A stretch of DNA of 64,000 bases from Evernia prunastri (lineage: Eukaryota > Ascomycota > Lecanoromycetes > Lecanorales > Parmeliaceae), in the NCBI GenBank assembly GCA_003184365.1, contig NKYR01000013.1, forward strand, positions 1 through 64,000, written 5' to 3'. Numbering within the stretch: position 1 is the stretch's first letter; each line of letters opens with the position of its first letter. Below are positions 44,737 through 55,419 of this stretch, piece after piece. Made by a program: the position numbers and the translations under genes. Under the pieces are notes generated by a model that worked only from the letters and a program-made list of their open reading frames with translations, did not search any database and was not told the origin of the DNA.

Positions 44737-45291
44737 ATGTTGGTGCTAGAGATCGCGCTGCTCATTCTGAGGTAGGTCCAATGGATTTTCCGTTCGCGAG
44801 TATCCACAGCGCACGACACAGCACATGTTGTCTGGTGTCCCGAAAATTAATTTCTCTCTCTCATATCATCTATCCAATCACTCGCCCTTCACCCAACACC
44901 ACAAATACCCAACCCCAAACTAACATCCCCACCCAGCGCCCTCCCCCTCCCCCTCTCCCTCGCCAAAAACCACAAACACACCCTCTCAACCGCGACCTTC
45001 CTCACCATGACAGCAAGCTCGAACACCAACGCCACGGCATCCGGCGTCCCCACCTGCCCCACTTACACATCCACCGTGCCGCCCGCGTTCCTCTGCCCCG
45101 TGAGCGCCAAGCAGCGGAAACGAGCCGTGTGCCTCCCGGCCGAACTGGCCGTCACGAGCACCTTCACGGCCACGGTGCCCTGTTCGTGCCCGGCGTCGAC
45201 TCCGACCACGACGGTGTCGGCTTGTCCTGCGCTTGGGTGCGAGCGGCATACGAGTGTTACGATGACGGTGGGGTGTAGTTCTGTGGGGTGA
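44737..45291 (+). CDS. Small secreted Cys/Thr-rich protein
   Basis: Two exons: 44737-44771 and 44937-45291, with a 165-nt intron (GTAGGT donor, CTAAC branch, CACCCAG acceptor), giving 129 residues. Joining them produces a textbook signal peptide: MLVLEIALLILS from exon 1 and ALPLPLSLA from exon 2, then KNHKHTLST. The mature part has Cys in VPTCPTYTSTVPPAFLCP, RAVCLPAE, TVPCSCPAST, SACPALGCER and VGCSSVG, about nine Cys separated by Thr/Ser. This resembles fungal Thr/Ser/Cys-rich secreted or wall proteins of unknown function. No GPI signal is obvious. The TATA box just upstream supports the start. Confidence 0.7.
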
Positions 45292-47137
45292 GGTTGAGGG
45301 TTAGGGCGCCATTGAGGTGTGTGGGGGGAATAGGGGATGTGTGGAAAAGTGAGGCGGGAGGTGCGGGGTCGGCGGTTGTGGTGAGGGAGTTGAAGGCGCG
45401 TGTGAGGGTTTTGGGGCGATATGTTTATCTCTCATTGCGACAGGCACGTACTCGGACGCCGCCTCAGTTGCGGATCTCAATAAGCGTGCTCAAGGGAACA
45501 TGGCTGCAGTAATTATAACGAGATTCAACTGTGCAAAGCTAATCTTACGATGAGGAAAGCATCAAAGGAGAAAGTCAAAAATTCCAGCTGCGACATTGTG
45601 AGCGGTGGCCGAGTGACAGTACGCCCATCAAAGCAGATGCAGCGGAAACAGATCGACCTTGAATCGTGTGCTCTGTTCCTAATCGCCATTCGTGGCTTTT
45701 GAACCCTGTGTTTATCACAGCCGCATCTCCTATCCTCAATGTCCGCCCTACTGAGAGCATTCAAATTGCAACCTTTCTATTGAATTCACGCTGCTCTGGA
45801 AATATAAGACATTGAATCGGATTGGCATTGTATCCACTGATGCCTGTTGCCACTCCCGTCCCCAATATTTCCGCGGTCTTGCAAAAAATTCGTGGCTTGG
45901 CTGCTGTGGCCCCTGCTTGTTGAAATCCCAATGAAGTTGACTCAAATGGGTTGTCTTCGCGGTTCCAACATTCATTATTGTCATGGACTAGAGAGCGAAG
46001 GTGGAGCTCGGCAATCTTTGGGCGGGTGGAATACGCTCCTGTGAACAGCTCCTTTAGGCCAGCTAGAAAATTCATGTGTCGTCTTCAGTGGATATATCGT
46101 GCTTGCCGTCCTAGTTCTGCATTACTCTGCGCTTGGCGTACGAGGGGCGCTATTGGGGAAATAGATCACTCGGCATAATGTGTTGACCAGGAAATGCTAC
46201 ATCGACTTTGATGGTGCCATTTTCGGAGAACAGCGTACCACATTGCTGTCGGCAGAGGCATTACGACCGCCGCGTTTGAAGTATCTGTTTGAGATAGGCT
46301 TCACGCGAGGTGAATTATGGGATTGCCGAGGTGAGGCGCTGTTGCGGGAATCCTTGGGTACCTTTTCGACCCGTTGGTTTGACCGTCGGAAACGTGATAC
46401 GAATAGAGTAAACAATGGACACAGAATTCGGAGAACTCTAAAATGTGACTGCACCCCTAATGCATCGCTGCAAAGTCATATCAACTGAAAGAAAAGGTGC
46501 CATTTTTGTACCAAGTAAATAGACGTCGTACTGCTTCTTTGAACAAGGACAATTAGCGTTTCCCAGACCATCATGGCATTGAAAGTACCGTTAGCAGCAG
46601 CAGATAAGTATGTAAGATAGTCACTACTGGAAGGCTGATCACAGTTCCTTTTTCTCTTCAAGAGGCATCAGAATAAGTCGAGATCTCGAGCTGTACCCGA
46701 AGTTCTGTTATACTGGGCAAATCATCGGAGATCTTTCTACCTTGCCTACAGTGAATAATGCAACAAGGCTTGAAAAATCTTTCGCTCGCCATGGCATTGG
46801 TCCGCTGCTGTAGCATTAGTCATGAGGTACTAGTCTTCAACTGGATACCTCCCCCCACCTCTTCTGCTTCGTCGTTTTACGGCCGTCCACATCTATTGAC
46901 TGTTTAATCAGCCAATCAATGGCTTGCAGACACATGCTACCTACTATGTTGTATGTGTTATTTGACTACCGCGGTAGCAAATATCACACTAGTGTAGTCT
47001 CCAGCATGGGCTTCACTGCACATAAATAGCCTTCTCTGTCCTACATTCTCCATGTATTACTTCTTTAGCATGCGAATCATACATGTACAACAGACCATTC
47101 CATATCTACCTTGAGAGGTAAAACTTGACCACCAAAA
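45292..47137. other. Long interval without a supported gene
   Basis: Only short unconvincing frames on both strands. No repeat matching the other families was seen. Confidence 0.4.
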
Positions 47138-48991
47138 ATGGCAGTGCTCAATGCCTTCGCGGTTCCGGTGCTTTCTTATCTCACAGCTACATTCATTGTC
47201 TTTGCACTGTCCACGATCGTGTACCGCCTGACACTTCACCCTCTTGCTTCTTTTCCTGGACCCAAGTTGGCCGCTATGACTAACATGTACGGAGCATTAA
47301 TTGACTTGAGCTCAAGCAGTTCGTCCTATGTCAAGACACTGCCAGCTCTTCATGCTAGATATGGTCAGCCTGCCCTCATTTTACTTTGTGCAATTTCTAA
47401 TGAAGATAGGACCCATAATCCGAGCGTGGCCTCATCAACTCAATATTCACGATATAGATGCATACGATCAGTAGGTCTGACAGACCATGAGGGGACCTGG
47501 ACTCTAACTCATAACAGGATATTCAAAGCCGGCACCAAATTCTCTAAGGAAAGCTCCTTCTACATTTCCCACCTACCTCTCAAAGGTTCACTCGTACAAA
47601 TACTGGAGACCAAAGACGCTATGGCTCGCAAAGTCTTCTACAATTCCTACTTCTCTCGAGAACACATCCGACGTGCTGAGCCTCTTATCCAGGTCTTCTC
47701 TTCCAAATTCCTTCATGTCTTAAAAGCAGCCGCGTCGGAGGCTGAAACAAAGACTGTGAACTTGAGTATGGGTTTCCGGTGTCTGGCGGCAGATACGATC
47801 ATGGATTTCACGCTCAATAAGCCGCTGGGCGCCTTAGAGTGGCCTGATTTTGATATCCCGATGATGAGGGCTTTGAAAGAGGCTATTGGGTACGGGCTAT
47901 GGACTTCTTACTTCCCTGGCTCGTTCACGACGCTATTCCGATGGATAGATAAGCTTCCGGATTGGTTCCTTACTAAGTATGTGGAGCCATTAGCGCTCAT
48001 TAAGTGGTTCATGACAGTGAGTAGCCTATGCTTCACGCTTCTTATGCTAAATCAATGACCTTACCAATACAAGGTGGCCCGTGAACGCATACTGGAATTA
48101 GAAGCTCGGCCTACCACATCAGACCACCTCTCTACCATCTTCGACACTGCACTCAACCCCGATGCAGAGAAAGCGCAAGTCAGACCCACAACCGAAGAAC
48201 ATGCGGCAGATACGCTTCTTCTACTGGTAGCAGGCACCGACACCACCGCTCACACCCTCACAATTGCGACATACAACGTTCTCAAACAACCCAAAATTTT
48301 CAAGAAACTGCAAACGGAGCTGCGGGAAGCAATACCGAGGAAGGATATGCTGCTCCAGTCGGCCGAGTTGGAAAAGCTGCCATATCTGCGCGGCATCATC
48401 AAAGAAACCCTCCGCACATCCTCCGGAGTTCCCGGTCGCTTACCGCGTGCCGTCCCCTCCACGGGAGCCATCCTTTGTGGCCAGCAGATTGCACCTGGTG
48501 TGAGTATCTGCTCGTCGAACACCACTCTGGTTCTTCCTCAGGCTAACATGTTGCGCCCTTTCAGACAATAGTCTCCAGCAGCGCGCATGTATACCATTCT
48601 GACCCAGACACCTTTCCTGACCCTGATGTCTTTCGTCCCGAGCGTTGGCTGGTCGGCGACAAGAAATGCAACGAACTGGAAAAGAACATGATGCCGTTTT
48701 CTAGAGGGTCGAGGATGTGTCCGGGAATCAAGTACGTTTCTCTCCAAAGTTTCCCACGACCGCACCCTATTCTACTCCTCGCATACATCTCTGGAATGTT
48801 GAGCACGGTGTCTTACTGACAGTTTGCATAGCTTGGTATACACGGAATTGTATCTCACGCTCGGACACCTCTTCCGCAGGTTTGAGATGACCTTGCATGG
48901 AACAAGCGAGGCAGATATGGAATGCAAAGACCGCACTGTGTGGCAGACGATGGGCGACTTGAAGGTCAAGCTCCGAGAGGCAAAGGAGTGA
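47138..48991 (+). CDS. Cytochrome P450 monooxygenase
   Basis: Six exons (47138-47363, 47410-47470, 47518-48016, 48074-48499, 48565-48731, 48832-48991) encode 512 residues. A membrane anchor (residues about 8-30) is followed by the Pro-rich hinge HPLASFPGPKLAAMTN. Conserved P450 motifs are present: I-helix AGTDTT (315-320), K-helix ETLR (373-376), PERW (429-432) and the heme loop FSRGSRMCPG with Cys456 as the iron ligand. The sequence style (VYRLTLHPLASFPGP, SCMG-less heme loop) is that of fungal clans such as CYP58/CYP65, many of which act in secondary metabolism. No biosynthetic core gene is adjacent; the ATP-grasp ligase is 6 kb away. Intron donors include GTCAGC and GTACGT. Confidence 0.92.
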
Positions 48992-49911
48992 ATTGGGGAT
49001 GAAGGCAGAGTCAAGCGTAAGAAGCGCTTGATTTCCACGCACTCCAACGGTGAAAGTCTGTTATTGCGCCCCGCAAGATCAAAACCCTCTTTGCTTTATC
49101 CACATGTGTGATGGTAAAGCCCTTGTAACGGTAAACCGGTATTGTCTTTTGGCTTCTGTCCGTTACAACCGCCTCTTTGTTTCTGGACACAAGGTCAAAC
49201 AGCTTGAAAAAAGCACTGCTAGCTCTTTCATATTTGGGTGTCACTTTTCGCATCTTTCACGAGTGTCAAGAGACGGGAGGGTAATCTTCTCTAGCGCTGC
49301 TATTTTCAGAATCCACTTTCTGCGGCATATCAATCCTACGATGAATGAAGCTGTCTTTTGTCGATAGCCGCGGCAAACAGTCAAATCCGAGGGCGTTCGT
49401 GTCCGTTTCCCAGCTCCAAATGACTTTGTTTCCTACTGTGTTTTGCACATGTCAGAAAGGATCTCCAAGCTGGACCCTATTTCCTCTGTAGCTCGACCGA
49501 GTCTCTTGGTCCTCTCCTCAATAGCAATCGACATGACAATGCCAGACCCACGTCAACACCAAAAGAGGCCATGTTGCCCCCTCGGATTTGTTGCTAAATA
49601 CCAGCAGGCGTGGATCAGGCCTACTACTCTCTCATGCGAGAAAAATCTGTACAACTGATAGCTTCTTTGGCCCCAACTATAATCAATCAGTTCCAGTCAG
49701 AGTCGAGTTCCGCTCCCTCGAGCCTAATATGATGGCCACAATGAAAGAAATGCTTTCTTTCCCGTGGTAGTCCGGGTGCTGACAGACAAGACAATCAATG
49801 TACATCGGCTACTACTCCCATACGCATCCCGTAAAGGTGTTTAGATCTGTTGTCTTCCCATTCATATCTAATACCAAATACTTATACATTGATAAACAAT
49901 CAGGAACGCCC
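48992..49911. other. No supported gene
   Basis: Intergenic between the P450 gene and the 3' end of the RING-like gene; no structure noted. Confidence 0.5.
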
Positions 49912-50844
49912 TCACAACGCCGCCTGCGAGAACACATCGCCCAAATCCTCCACCGCATTCCTCGAACCGATCCGGATATCGAGCGTCTTGAACGCACCAA
50001 CCAACTCCCCCTCAACGCCTCCCAGCCCCCCGTTCCGCAATCCCAGAACATCCAAAAGCCCAACGTCACTCCGATGGATGAAATTCATCAACGACACCAC
50101 CAGCTCGAGCTCGTGCAGCAAAAACGACGTCCCCGCGCGCATATTAATCAACATGAGCACATCCCCCCCGACCCCACCCATCGCCATGAGGTCTTCCACG
50201 CCGCGAACACCACGAGCACGACTCGACAATCTCCCCTGCATGTACCCCCGTACATCCGCGCCCCCGGTCCACCGCGCCGGTTCGAACAGCGGGTAGCCGA
50301 ACCACGCGTCGAGGGCGTCGGGGACGGACGTGCTCGTGCCGAGGCGGTGGTCGACGAGGCTGACGCAGACTTCCACCTCCCGCAGCGACAGCGCGCTCCC
50401 GTGGCAGCCGTTCAGCACGGCGAGCTTTTCCCGCGGGCTAAAGTCCGTCCGCGCTGCATGCTGCGTGCGGGCTCCGTCGGAAAACTCGAGCGATGTCTCG
50501 ACGGATGGGATCGGCCAGTCGTCGAGGCCGGTTTCCAATTCGAGCTGCCGCAGGCGGGCGCTCGTGCTGCTGCGCCGGTTGGGTCGCGCGTTGAAATCGG
50601 TGGTGTGGCAGAGGGGACATGTCGGGTTCGCTGCGAGCGATCGCTCCAGGCAGGATGAGCCGGCTATGCAGCCGCATGGGAGCGAGACGGGGTGTTCCAT
50701 TGGGCCGTTGGCGTGTTTTGGGAACCCCCAGGGTGTTCCGCAGATGATGCAGGCTTGGTGGTAGGGTGGGAGGTCTTGGGCTCGGACGGAGCGGAGATGT
50801 TGGAGGGGGTTGTCCGGGGTGGTGATTATCAGGGCTGAATCCAT
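49912..50844 (-). CDS. RING-type zinc-finger protein
   Basis: 310 residues from ATG 50844 (MDSALIITTPDNPLQ). Residues about 33-75 are a RING-like cluster: ACIICGTPWG, SLPCGCIAGSSCLERSL and PTCPLCHTTDF, with C-x-x-C, C-x-C, C and C-x-x-C spacing. The central His of a normal RING is replaced by Cys, which makes it unusual. The remainder contains NMRAGTSFLLHELELVVSLM and a Gly-rich stretch. GC content and the codon choice are higher than in neighbours. It is similar in plan to the genes at 42311-43180, 51313-51909 and 52189-53256. An E3 ubiquitin-ligase role is possible but not shown. Three upstream in-frame Met exist; the one chosen starts the conserved-looking part. Confidence 0.65.
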   Translation of the reverse strand: MDSALIITTPDNPLQHLRSVRAQDLPPYHQACIICGTPWGFPKHANGPMEHPVSLPCGCIAGSSCLERSLAANPTCPLCHTTDFNARPNRRSSTSARLRQLELETGLDDWPIPSVETSLEFSDGARTQHAARTDFSPREKLAVLNGCHGSALSLREVEVCVSLVDHRLGTSTSVPDALDAWFGYPLFEPARWTGGADVRGYMQGRLSSRARGVRGVEDLMAMGGVGGDVLMLINMRAGTSFLLHELELVVSLMNFIHRSDVGLLDVLGLRNGGLGGVEGELVGAFKTLDIRIGSRNAVEDLGDVFSQAAL

Positions 50845-51312
50845 GTTGAGGGTGATTGTACCGTTATTGGACTGTTTTGAACGTATTTGTGCTGCGGTGG
50901 ACAAGCGTCGAGGGATGGAATAGACGGGTGTGTCTCGAGAATGAACTAAGCGACAAGGGGAGTTCAATCTAGACAAAGAGCATTATATGAGACACATGTC
51001 CAAGGTTGAATAAGGCCATCGTACAATAAGACAGAATGTCAATGTAATAAAGAGCTGACTCTGTGTTAAATTCTTTCCGGTCGAAGCGATGTAGGCAACA
51101 CTGTCATCATAGCACATTCTGTCCAAACGGAACCGAGGAACTAGCACATAACCCCCCAGCCTAGCAGGTATCGTTAAGCCCTTGACACTGCCAGCAGGGC
51201 GTTTCTTCCATCTCCACCTCTCCTCCGTCTTCTTCTTTCGTCTCCCATCCTTCCGCCCCTTCCACATCGTCCCAAGCGCCGCCTAACCACCAAACCCGGC
51301 GAGATCTCATCC
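50845..51312. other. Divergent intergenic region
   Basis: Between two divergent RING-like genes, so it may be a shared promoter. CT-rich just before 51313. Confidence 0.45.
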
Positions 51313-51909
51313 ATGTCAAGCACCCCGTCAGCGAGCTCGCAGAACGCCGCCATGTCTCTCGTCAAATTCATCGGCGTCCTACCCACGGCAATCGTCAAGA
51401 AGCTCACCGGAAGCGACGAGATTGCGCCCCTCTTCGTCGCGCCGTGCGTTGACGACGAGGACTTCGACGACTTCGTAAAGCTGGCGTGCGGTCATATCCT
51501 GCGGAGCAACGATGCCGGTGAGGCGAGGAAAGGTGGCGGGGCCGGATTCCTGGGTATCATTGCGAACCTTTCGATTTTCGAAGCGACTAGGTGCCCGTTT
51601 TGCGACTCGGGTCGGTTTCATAACCAGGATGACGGGAGCGAAGGCGGCTTCGGTGGCGGCGCAGTGTCCATCGCAGGACAGCACACGATGTTGGATGGGA
51701 AGCGAGAGCTGTGCGGTCTTGAGAGGCCGAGTACCGCTGATGAGCAAGACCAGGATGAACGTGGGGATAGGATGCTCCTTGAGCTCTCCACTGATGAACG
51801 TGTAGGTGTGAGCTTCGGGGAGACGTTGATGGGGGCGTGTAGGCGAGCGAAGAAGGCCTTGTCGATCAAAGGCGCTGGTGGTTCAAGGGTTGGCTTTGAG
51901 GGGGCGTAA
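51313..51909 (+). CDS. Partial RING-like Cys protein
   Basis: Single 198-codon frame from ATG 51313. Residues about 35-105 read FVAPCVDDEDFDDFVKLACG, H, then RCPFCDSGRF, which are the CGH and CPxC halves of a RING finger. The initial C-x-x-C pair is replaced by a single Cys, so the finger looks incomplete. The tail is acidic and then basic (CRRAKKALSIKGAGGSR). It is divergent from, and related in style to, the RING gene at 49912-50844. Degeneration of a duplicated gene or a missed short intron are both possible. Confidence 0.5.
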   Translation: MSSTPSASSQNAAMSLVKFIGVLPTAIVKKLTGSDEIAPLFVAPCVDDEDFDDFVKLACGHILRSNDAGEARKGGGAGFLGIIANLSIFEATRCPFCDSGRFHNQDDGSEGGFGGGAVSIAGQHTMLDGKRELCGLERPSTADEQDQDERGDRMLLELSTDERVGVSFGETLMGACRRAKKALSIKGAGGSRVGFEGA

Positions 51910-52188
51910 AGGCTTAGGTTGTACTGAAGAGTACAGTGCGTCTAAATGGCGTCGCTAAATAAGCTTAGGTAGGAGACGCGCAGGGGTGAATGAGTAATAA
52001 CAGTGCTAGGTCATCATTGCCCTGGATCAACGGGGACTGTGAGCGAAAGGAAAACACGTGCTTAGATTTTGAATTGACTTACATTGAAATGGCAACAGAT
52101 TATTACTACTATTAATCAGCACGTTCTACCTCCCAAGTTCCCTTGCTTGCTAAGCATGTTTTCTCCCCACCCGAATTGAGATTTGGCA

Positions 52189-53256
52189 CTAAAAAGGTTT
52201 CGTTATCAGACCGACAGCCTTCATCGCAGCACGTGCAAGCATCGGGCTTGCTGCATTCTTGCGGTTCTTTGGGAGTTTTTCTTCTCCAATCTCCGCTGGA
52301 ATGGTAGCTTGAGCGACGAAGTCTTGTACTTCTGGCCCCACATCTGGTCCAATCTCAGCTGGAGCAGCAGGCTGAGTGGCGAAGTCTCGAACTATAACCC
52401 CGGCATATAAGTCATCTGGTTGGCTCCGAGAGCGCTCAAGGACCTCGTCGATGCTGAGGTACCGCTTGACTTCATCGGTTGATGCTCCTGAATCGTTCGA
52501 CAGTTGCGATACTTGACTACTCAGATCCTCGTCTGATATCTCGGGGTCATCGAAATTCACCCATGCGAGGTCGCTAGTAGGCTGTGAGGGCTCTACCGGA
52601 TCTATGAACATCTGAGGAAAATCGACATTGCAGAAAGGACACTGAATCATTTCAGAGTCAGCATTTCTCTTCAAAAATGGTACCCGTTTGAGGAGACAAT
52701 GTCTCAGAAGCTGGGAAAGATGTCTTGTTCCCAAAACATGACCAGAAGGGGATAATAAATCAGAAAGGACAACTTACTTGTGTGAACCCACCCTCGTAGG
52801 GAGAGAGAATTTGTCTCAAGCATTGGTGGCCGGCTATGTGGCCGCATGGTAGGCAGCAAGGAGATCTAGATAATAATTTCGGAGTCAGTCTTGCTTATTT
52901 GAGGTATGACGAGCCTTTGAACATGTCTAGGGAGTGAAAGTGCCCAAGACGTGTCTCAAGGCTCAACCTTTGGTCAAAAGAGGAAAAATAGACTCCGGAA
53001 ATACTTACTCTCCGCGACTGCACACTCTGAATTCTTTAATGTAGTCCCGGTTGCACAAGTTACAAGACCTCTCATCCTCATGAAGGAAGTCAAGGTCGAT
53101 GATCGGAAGACTCCAGATAAATTTCATGGCCCTCATTTCGGACTCTAGTGGGTCGAAAGAGGCGTTCCTCACGGAGGAACCAATACCTTCCTCTGCGACT
53201 GAAGCTTCGATCTCTGGAACAAGAAACTCGAGTCGATTGAGGATTTCTGTAGGCAT
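52189..53256 (-). CDS. RING-type protein, candidate E3 ligase
   Basis: Three exons (53256-53009, 52865-52778, 52710-52189; introns of 143 and 67 nt) encode 285 residues in frame. The RING is split across exons: SCNLCNRDYI and VCSRGE (exon 1), SPCCLPCGHIAGHQCLRQIL (exon 2) and IQCPFCNVDF (exon 3), giving a C-x-x-C...C...C-x-H-x(4)-C...C-x-x-C pattern. The C-terminal half is acidic and contains a duplicated segment (VIVRDFATQPAAPAEIGPDV and DFVAQATIPAEIGEE). This has the most complete RING of the four related loci between 42 and 53 kb. Substrate and E2 partner unknown. Confidence 0.75.
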
Positions 53257-53908
53257 GGTGTAGTTTCTTTTTCAATTTGTCGGTATGATGAGTTGATTGT
53301 GTAGTCTGGGCTGCAGGTGTTTGTTGGTGAATTAGGGTGTGAGGTTGTAGAATTACCGTGATGCGAGCTGAGGAGGAACAGCGAGTGGTTTTGGGGAATA
53401 TATGACTAGCTGACAACAAAGAAAGATAAAGAATAATCAGAACAAGCATATTCTTTGCCATTCCCGCTGTCGCGGTCTTTCAAAGCTTGATTGTTTGACA
53501 TTTGGGTCTTCTTCGTTTCAGTCTGTAGACAATTGAAAAAAAAATTCAAAGGTTTCAAAAGTGTGCGGAACAAAAGCTTAGCGTGAGATGCCTAGTTTCA
53601 AGGCTCAAAGAACGGCACTACAACTTTACAAACCTAGCTCGTAGATTCTAGGACCTCCGATCATATCGTCTAGAAAGTCAGCCCTTCGTATTGGAATCAC
53701 AACTTCTCAAGTGCGAAGATCTTGTTTTGATGGTCGACGCCGAAAGAACTTGGGACCCCTCTAACAATGCCTTGCTCAAATTGTGTTGCCACCTTGTTGT
53801 TCGGCGTAGTAGCCGGAGTGAGTGTCGTCGTTTGAGCCATGGAAAAGGTTCGACCATTTGCGGGCGAAGGTGGTGATGAAGTCAGGCGGCATCACCGACA
53901 TATACAGG
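53257..53908. other. No supported gene
   Basis: Intergenic region upstream of the RING gene and downstream of the 53909 gene. Confidence 0.5.
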
Positions 53909-54651
53909 CTACCCATCGCTGTCATCGTCTTGCCTCGTCTTTCTTCGCTTACGCCTCCTCTTGAATCCATCACTGCTCTCCTTGTCAGATGTCGCTTTCT
54001 CTGAGGCGTCCTCCGACACTGCAGCTGTGGATACTGGTCTGTCTTCTCCACTGGATGTGGCGTCCTCTTGATGATGCCCTTCCCCGGCGCCCTCGACCCC
54101 ATCATCTTCCCCTTCAACAAAAGCCAGATCTCCCGTCTCCCCCAACACATCGCCCGCCATTTCCTCCATCAACACGCCCATCGCTAGAAGTGCCGTCTCG
54201 TCCAGACTCTCAAAGTCGACCATGCCTCTCCATTTCACCGCTCTCCCGTAGAAGTCAGATGAGTATGCGTGTATAGCCTTCAGTAAGTCGGACTCCGGCA
54301 GCTTCTGGTTGTCTGTCAAATGCCTATCAGCCCAGTAGAAGTCATCTTCCTCGTATCGAATGGGAGCTCCTTTGCGACGAAAGAGCACTTCTTCGGGCGG
54401 AATCGCTACGGTGCTGGAAGATGGGGTGTCGCGATGTGCGGAGACGCGTGGGGTGGGGGGGATGAAGCCTGTTGAGGATACTCGGCCTATTGATGACGTG
54501 TTAGAGCAAGGCTCGTAAGACGTGGAAATTTTAGAGCTTACGTGCCAGCTACAGCGTCATAAAGGGTAGCCTGGCGCTTTGTCTTCTCATGGTCCTGGGC
54601 CTTCACCGTGGTCTCTCTTGAGTAAATTTTCCTTTTTGAAAGCTTTGGCAT
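53909..54651 (-). CDS. Conserved basic/acidic nuclear-type protein of unknown function
   Basis: Exon 1 54651-54546 (MPKLSKRKIYSRETTVKAQD, ending DAVAG) and exon 2 54486-53909 (RVSSTGFIPPTPRVSAHRD onward) give 227 residues. The frame closes only if the intron starts at GC (GCACGTAAG), i.e. a GC-AG intron of 59 nt; the overlapping GT two bases later breaks the frame. The core DDFYWADRHLTDNQKLPESD, LLKAIHAYSSDFYGRA, SLDETALLAMGVLMEEMAGD and LGETGDLAFVEGEDD looks strongly constrained, and the C-terminus is acidic then ends KRRRKRRKTRQDDDSDG, a likely nuclear localisation signal. I recognise the type as conserved in Pezizomycotina but cannot name a function with confidence. Confidence 0.75.
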
Positions 54652-55419
54652 TTTCTGGTGGGAGGGAACTTTGTTTCACTGATCAGATTTGTACCGTGGG
54701 AGACCCTTTTGGCTCTACATCTTGCATTAATGAGGTATGCTCTCGTAGATACCTACTTACCTTACTTATTTAAAGTCGAGGGGCGCGTTTCGCGCCAAGC
54801 CATTAAAAAGCGGCTACTGTTGTACGCTAGTCCTTCATCGGGTAAGACGTCAATCGGCGAAATACCTTACGAATTCTCGACTTCCCTCACTAAGTCTTGA
54901 GTACTGTCTTTTAAAGGTATAATGGCACGCTATCTATATATTGCATCACCTCTCTGCTCGTCGTTTTTGGGTATTCCAACCTTTACGAGTCCAAGTCTCG
55001 AATAGCATGGATCTAACCACGATATCATAACAGATCTTATCCATGTTCATCACTCAAAAAAAACCAGGCAAACCGTATTTCTCTTCAAAGAATTGTGTTT
55101 CATGCAGGCAGGATCTTTTTGTGCGAACCTTTTTCGGTAGTAGGGAAGAGGTAGGATAGATCCACCGCAGGAGGAGACCTTTGGGCCTCACTGCGGCTCC
55201 AGCCCAATTGAGCATGCCTTACATTGCTCACTCCTTGGTTCCTCGTCATACTACGCTTTGCGCTTGTCACACGTTCTCAATCTTTCTCTTCTCGTACTAA
55301 AAGCTTCAGATGGCCTTTCATTCTAGGCACCGTGACATCTTTCCACTACATATTCTGAGCAGTAGTCTGGTGCAACTCGAATTCGAATCTCCTGCTCATA
55401 GCCCCAACACCAGCCTAAA
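54652..55419. other. Intergenic, no gene seen
   Basis: Includes the promoter of the 53909-54651 gene and the 3' flank of the ATP-grasp gene. No structure noted. Confidence 0.5.
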
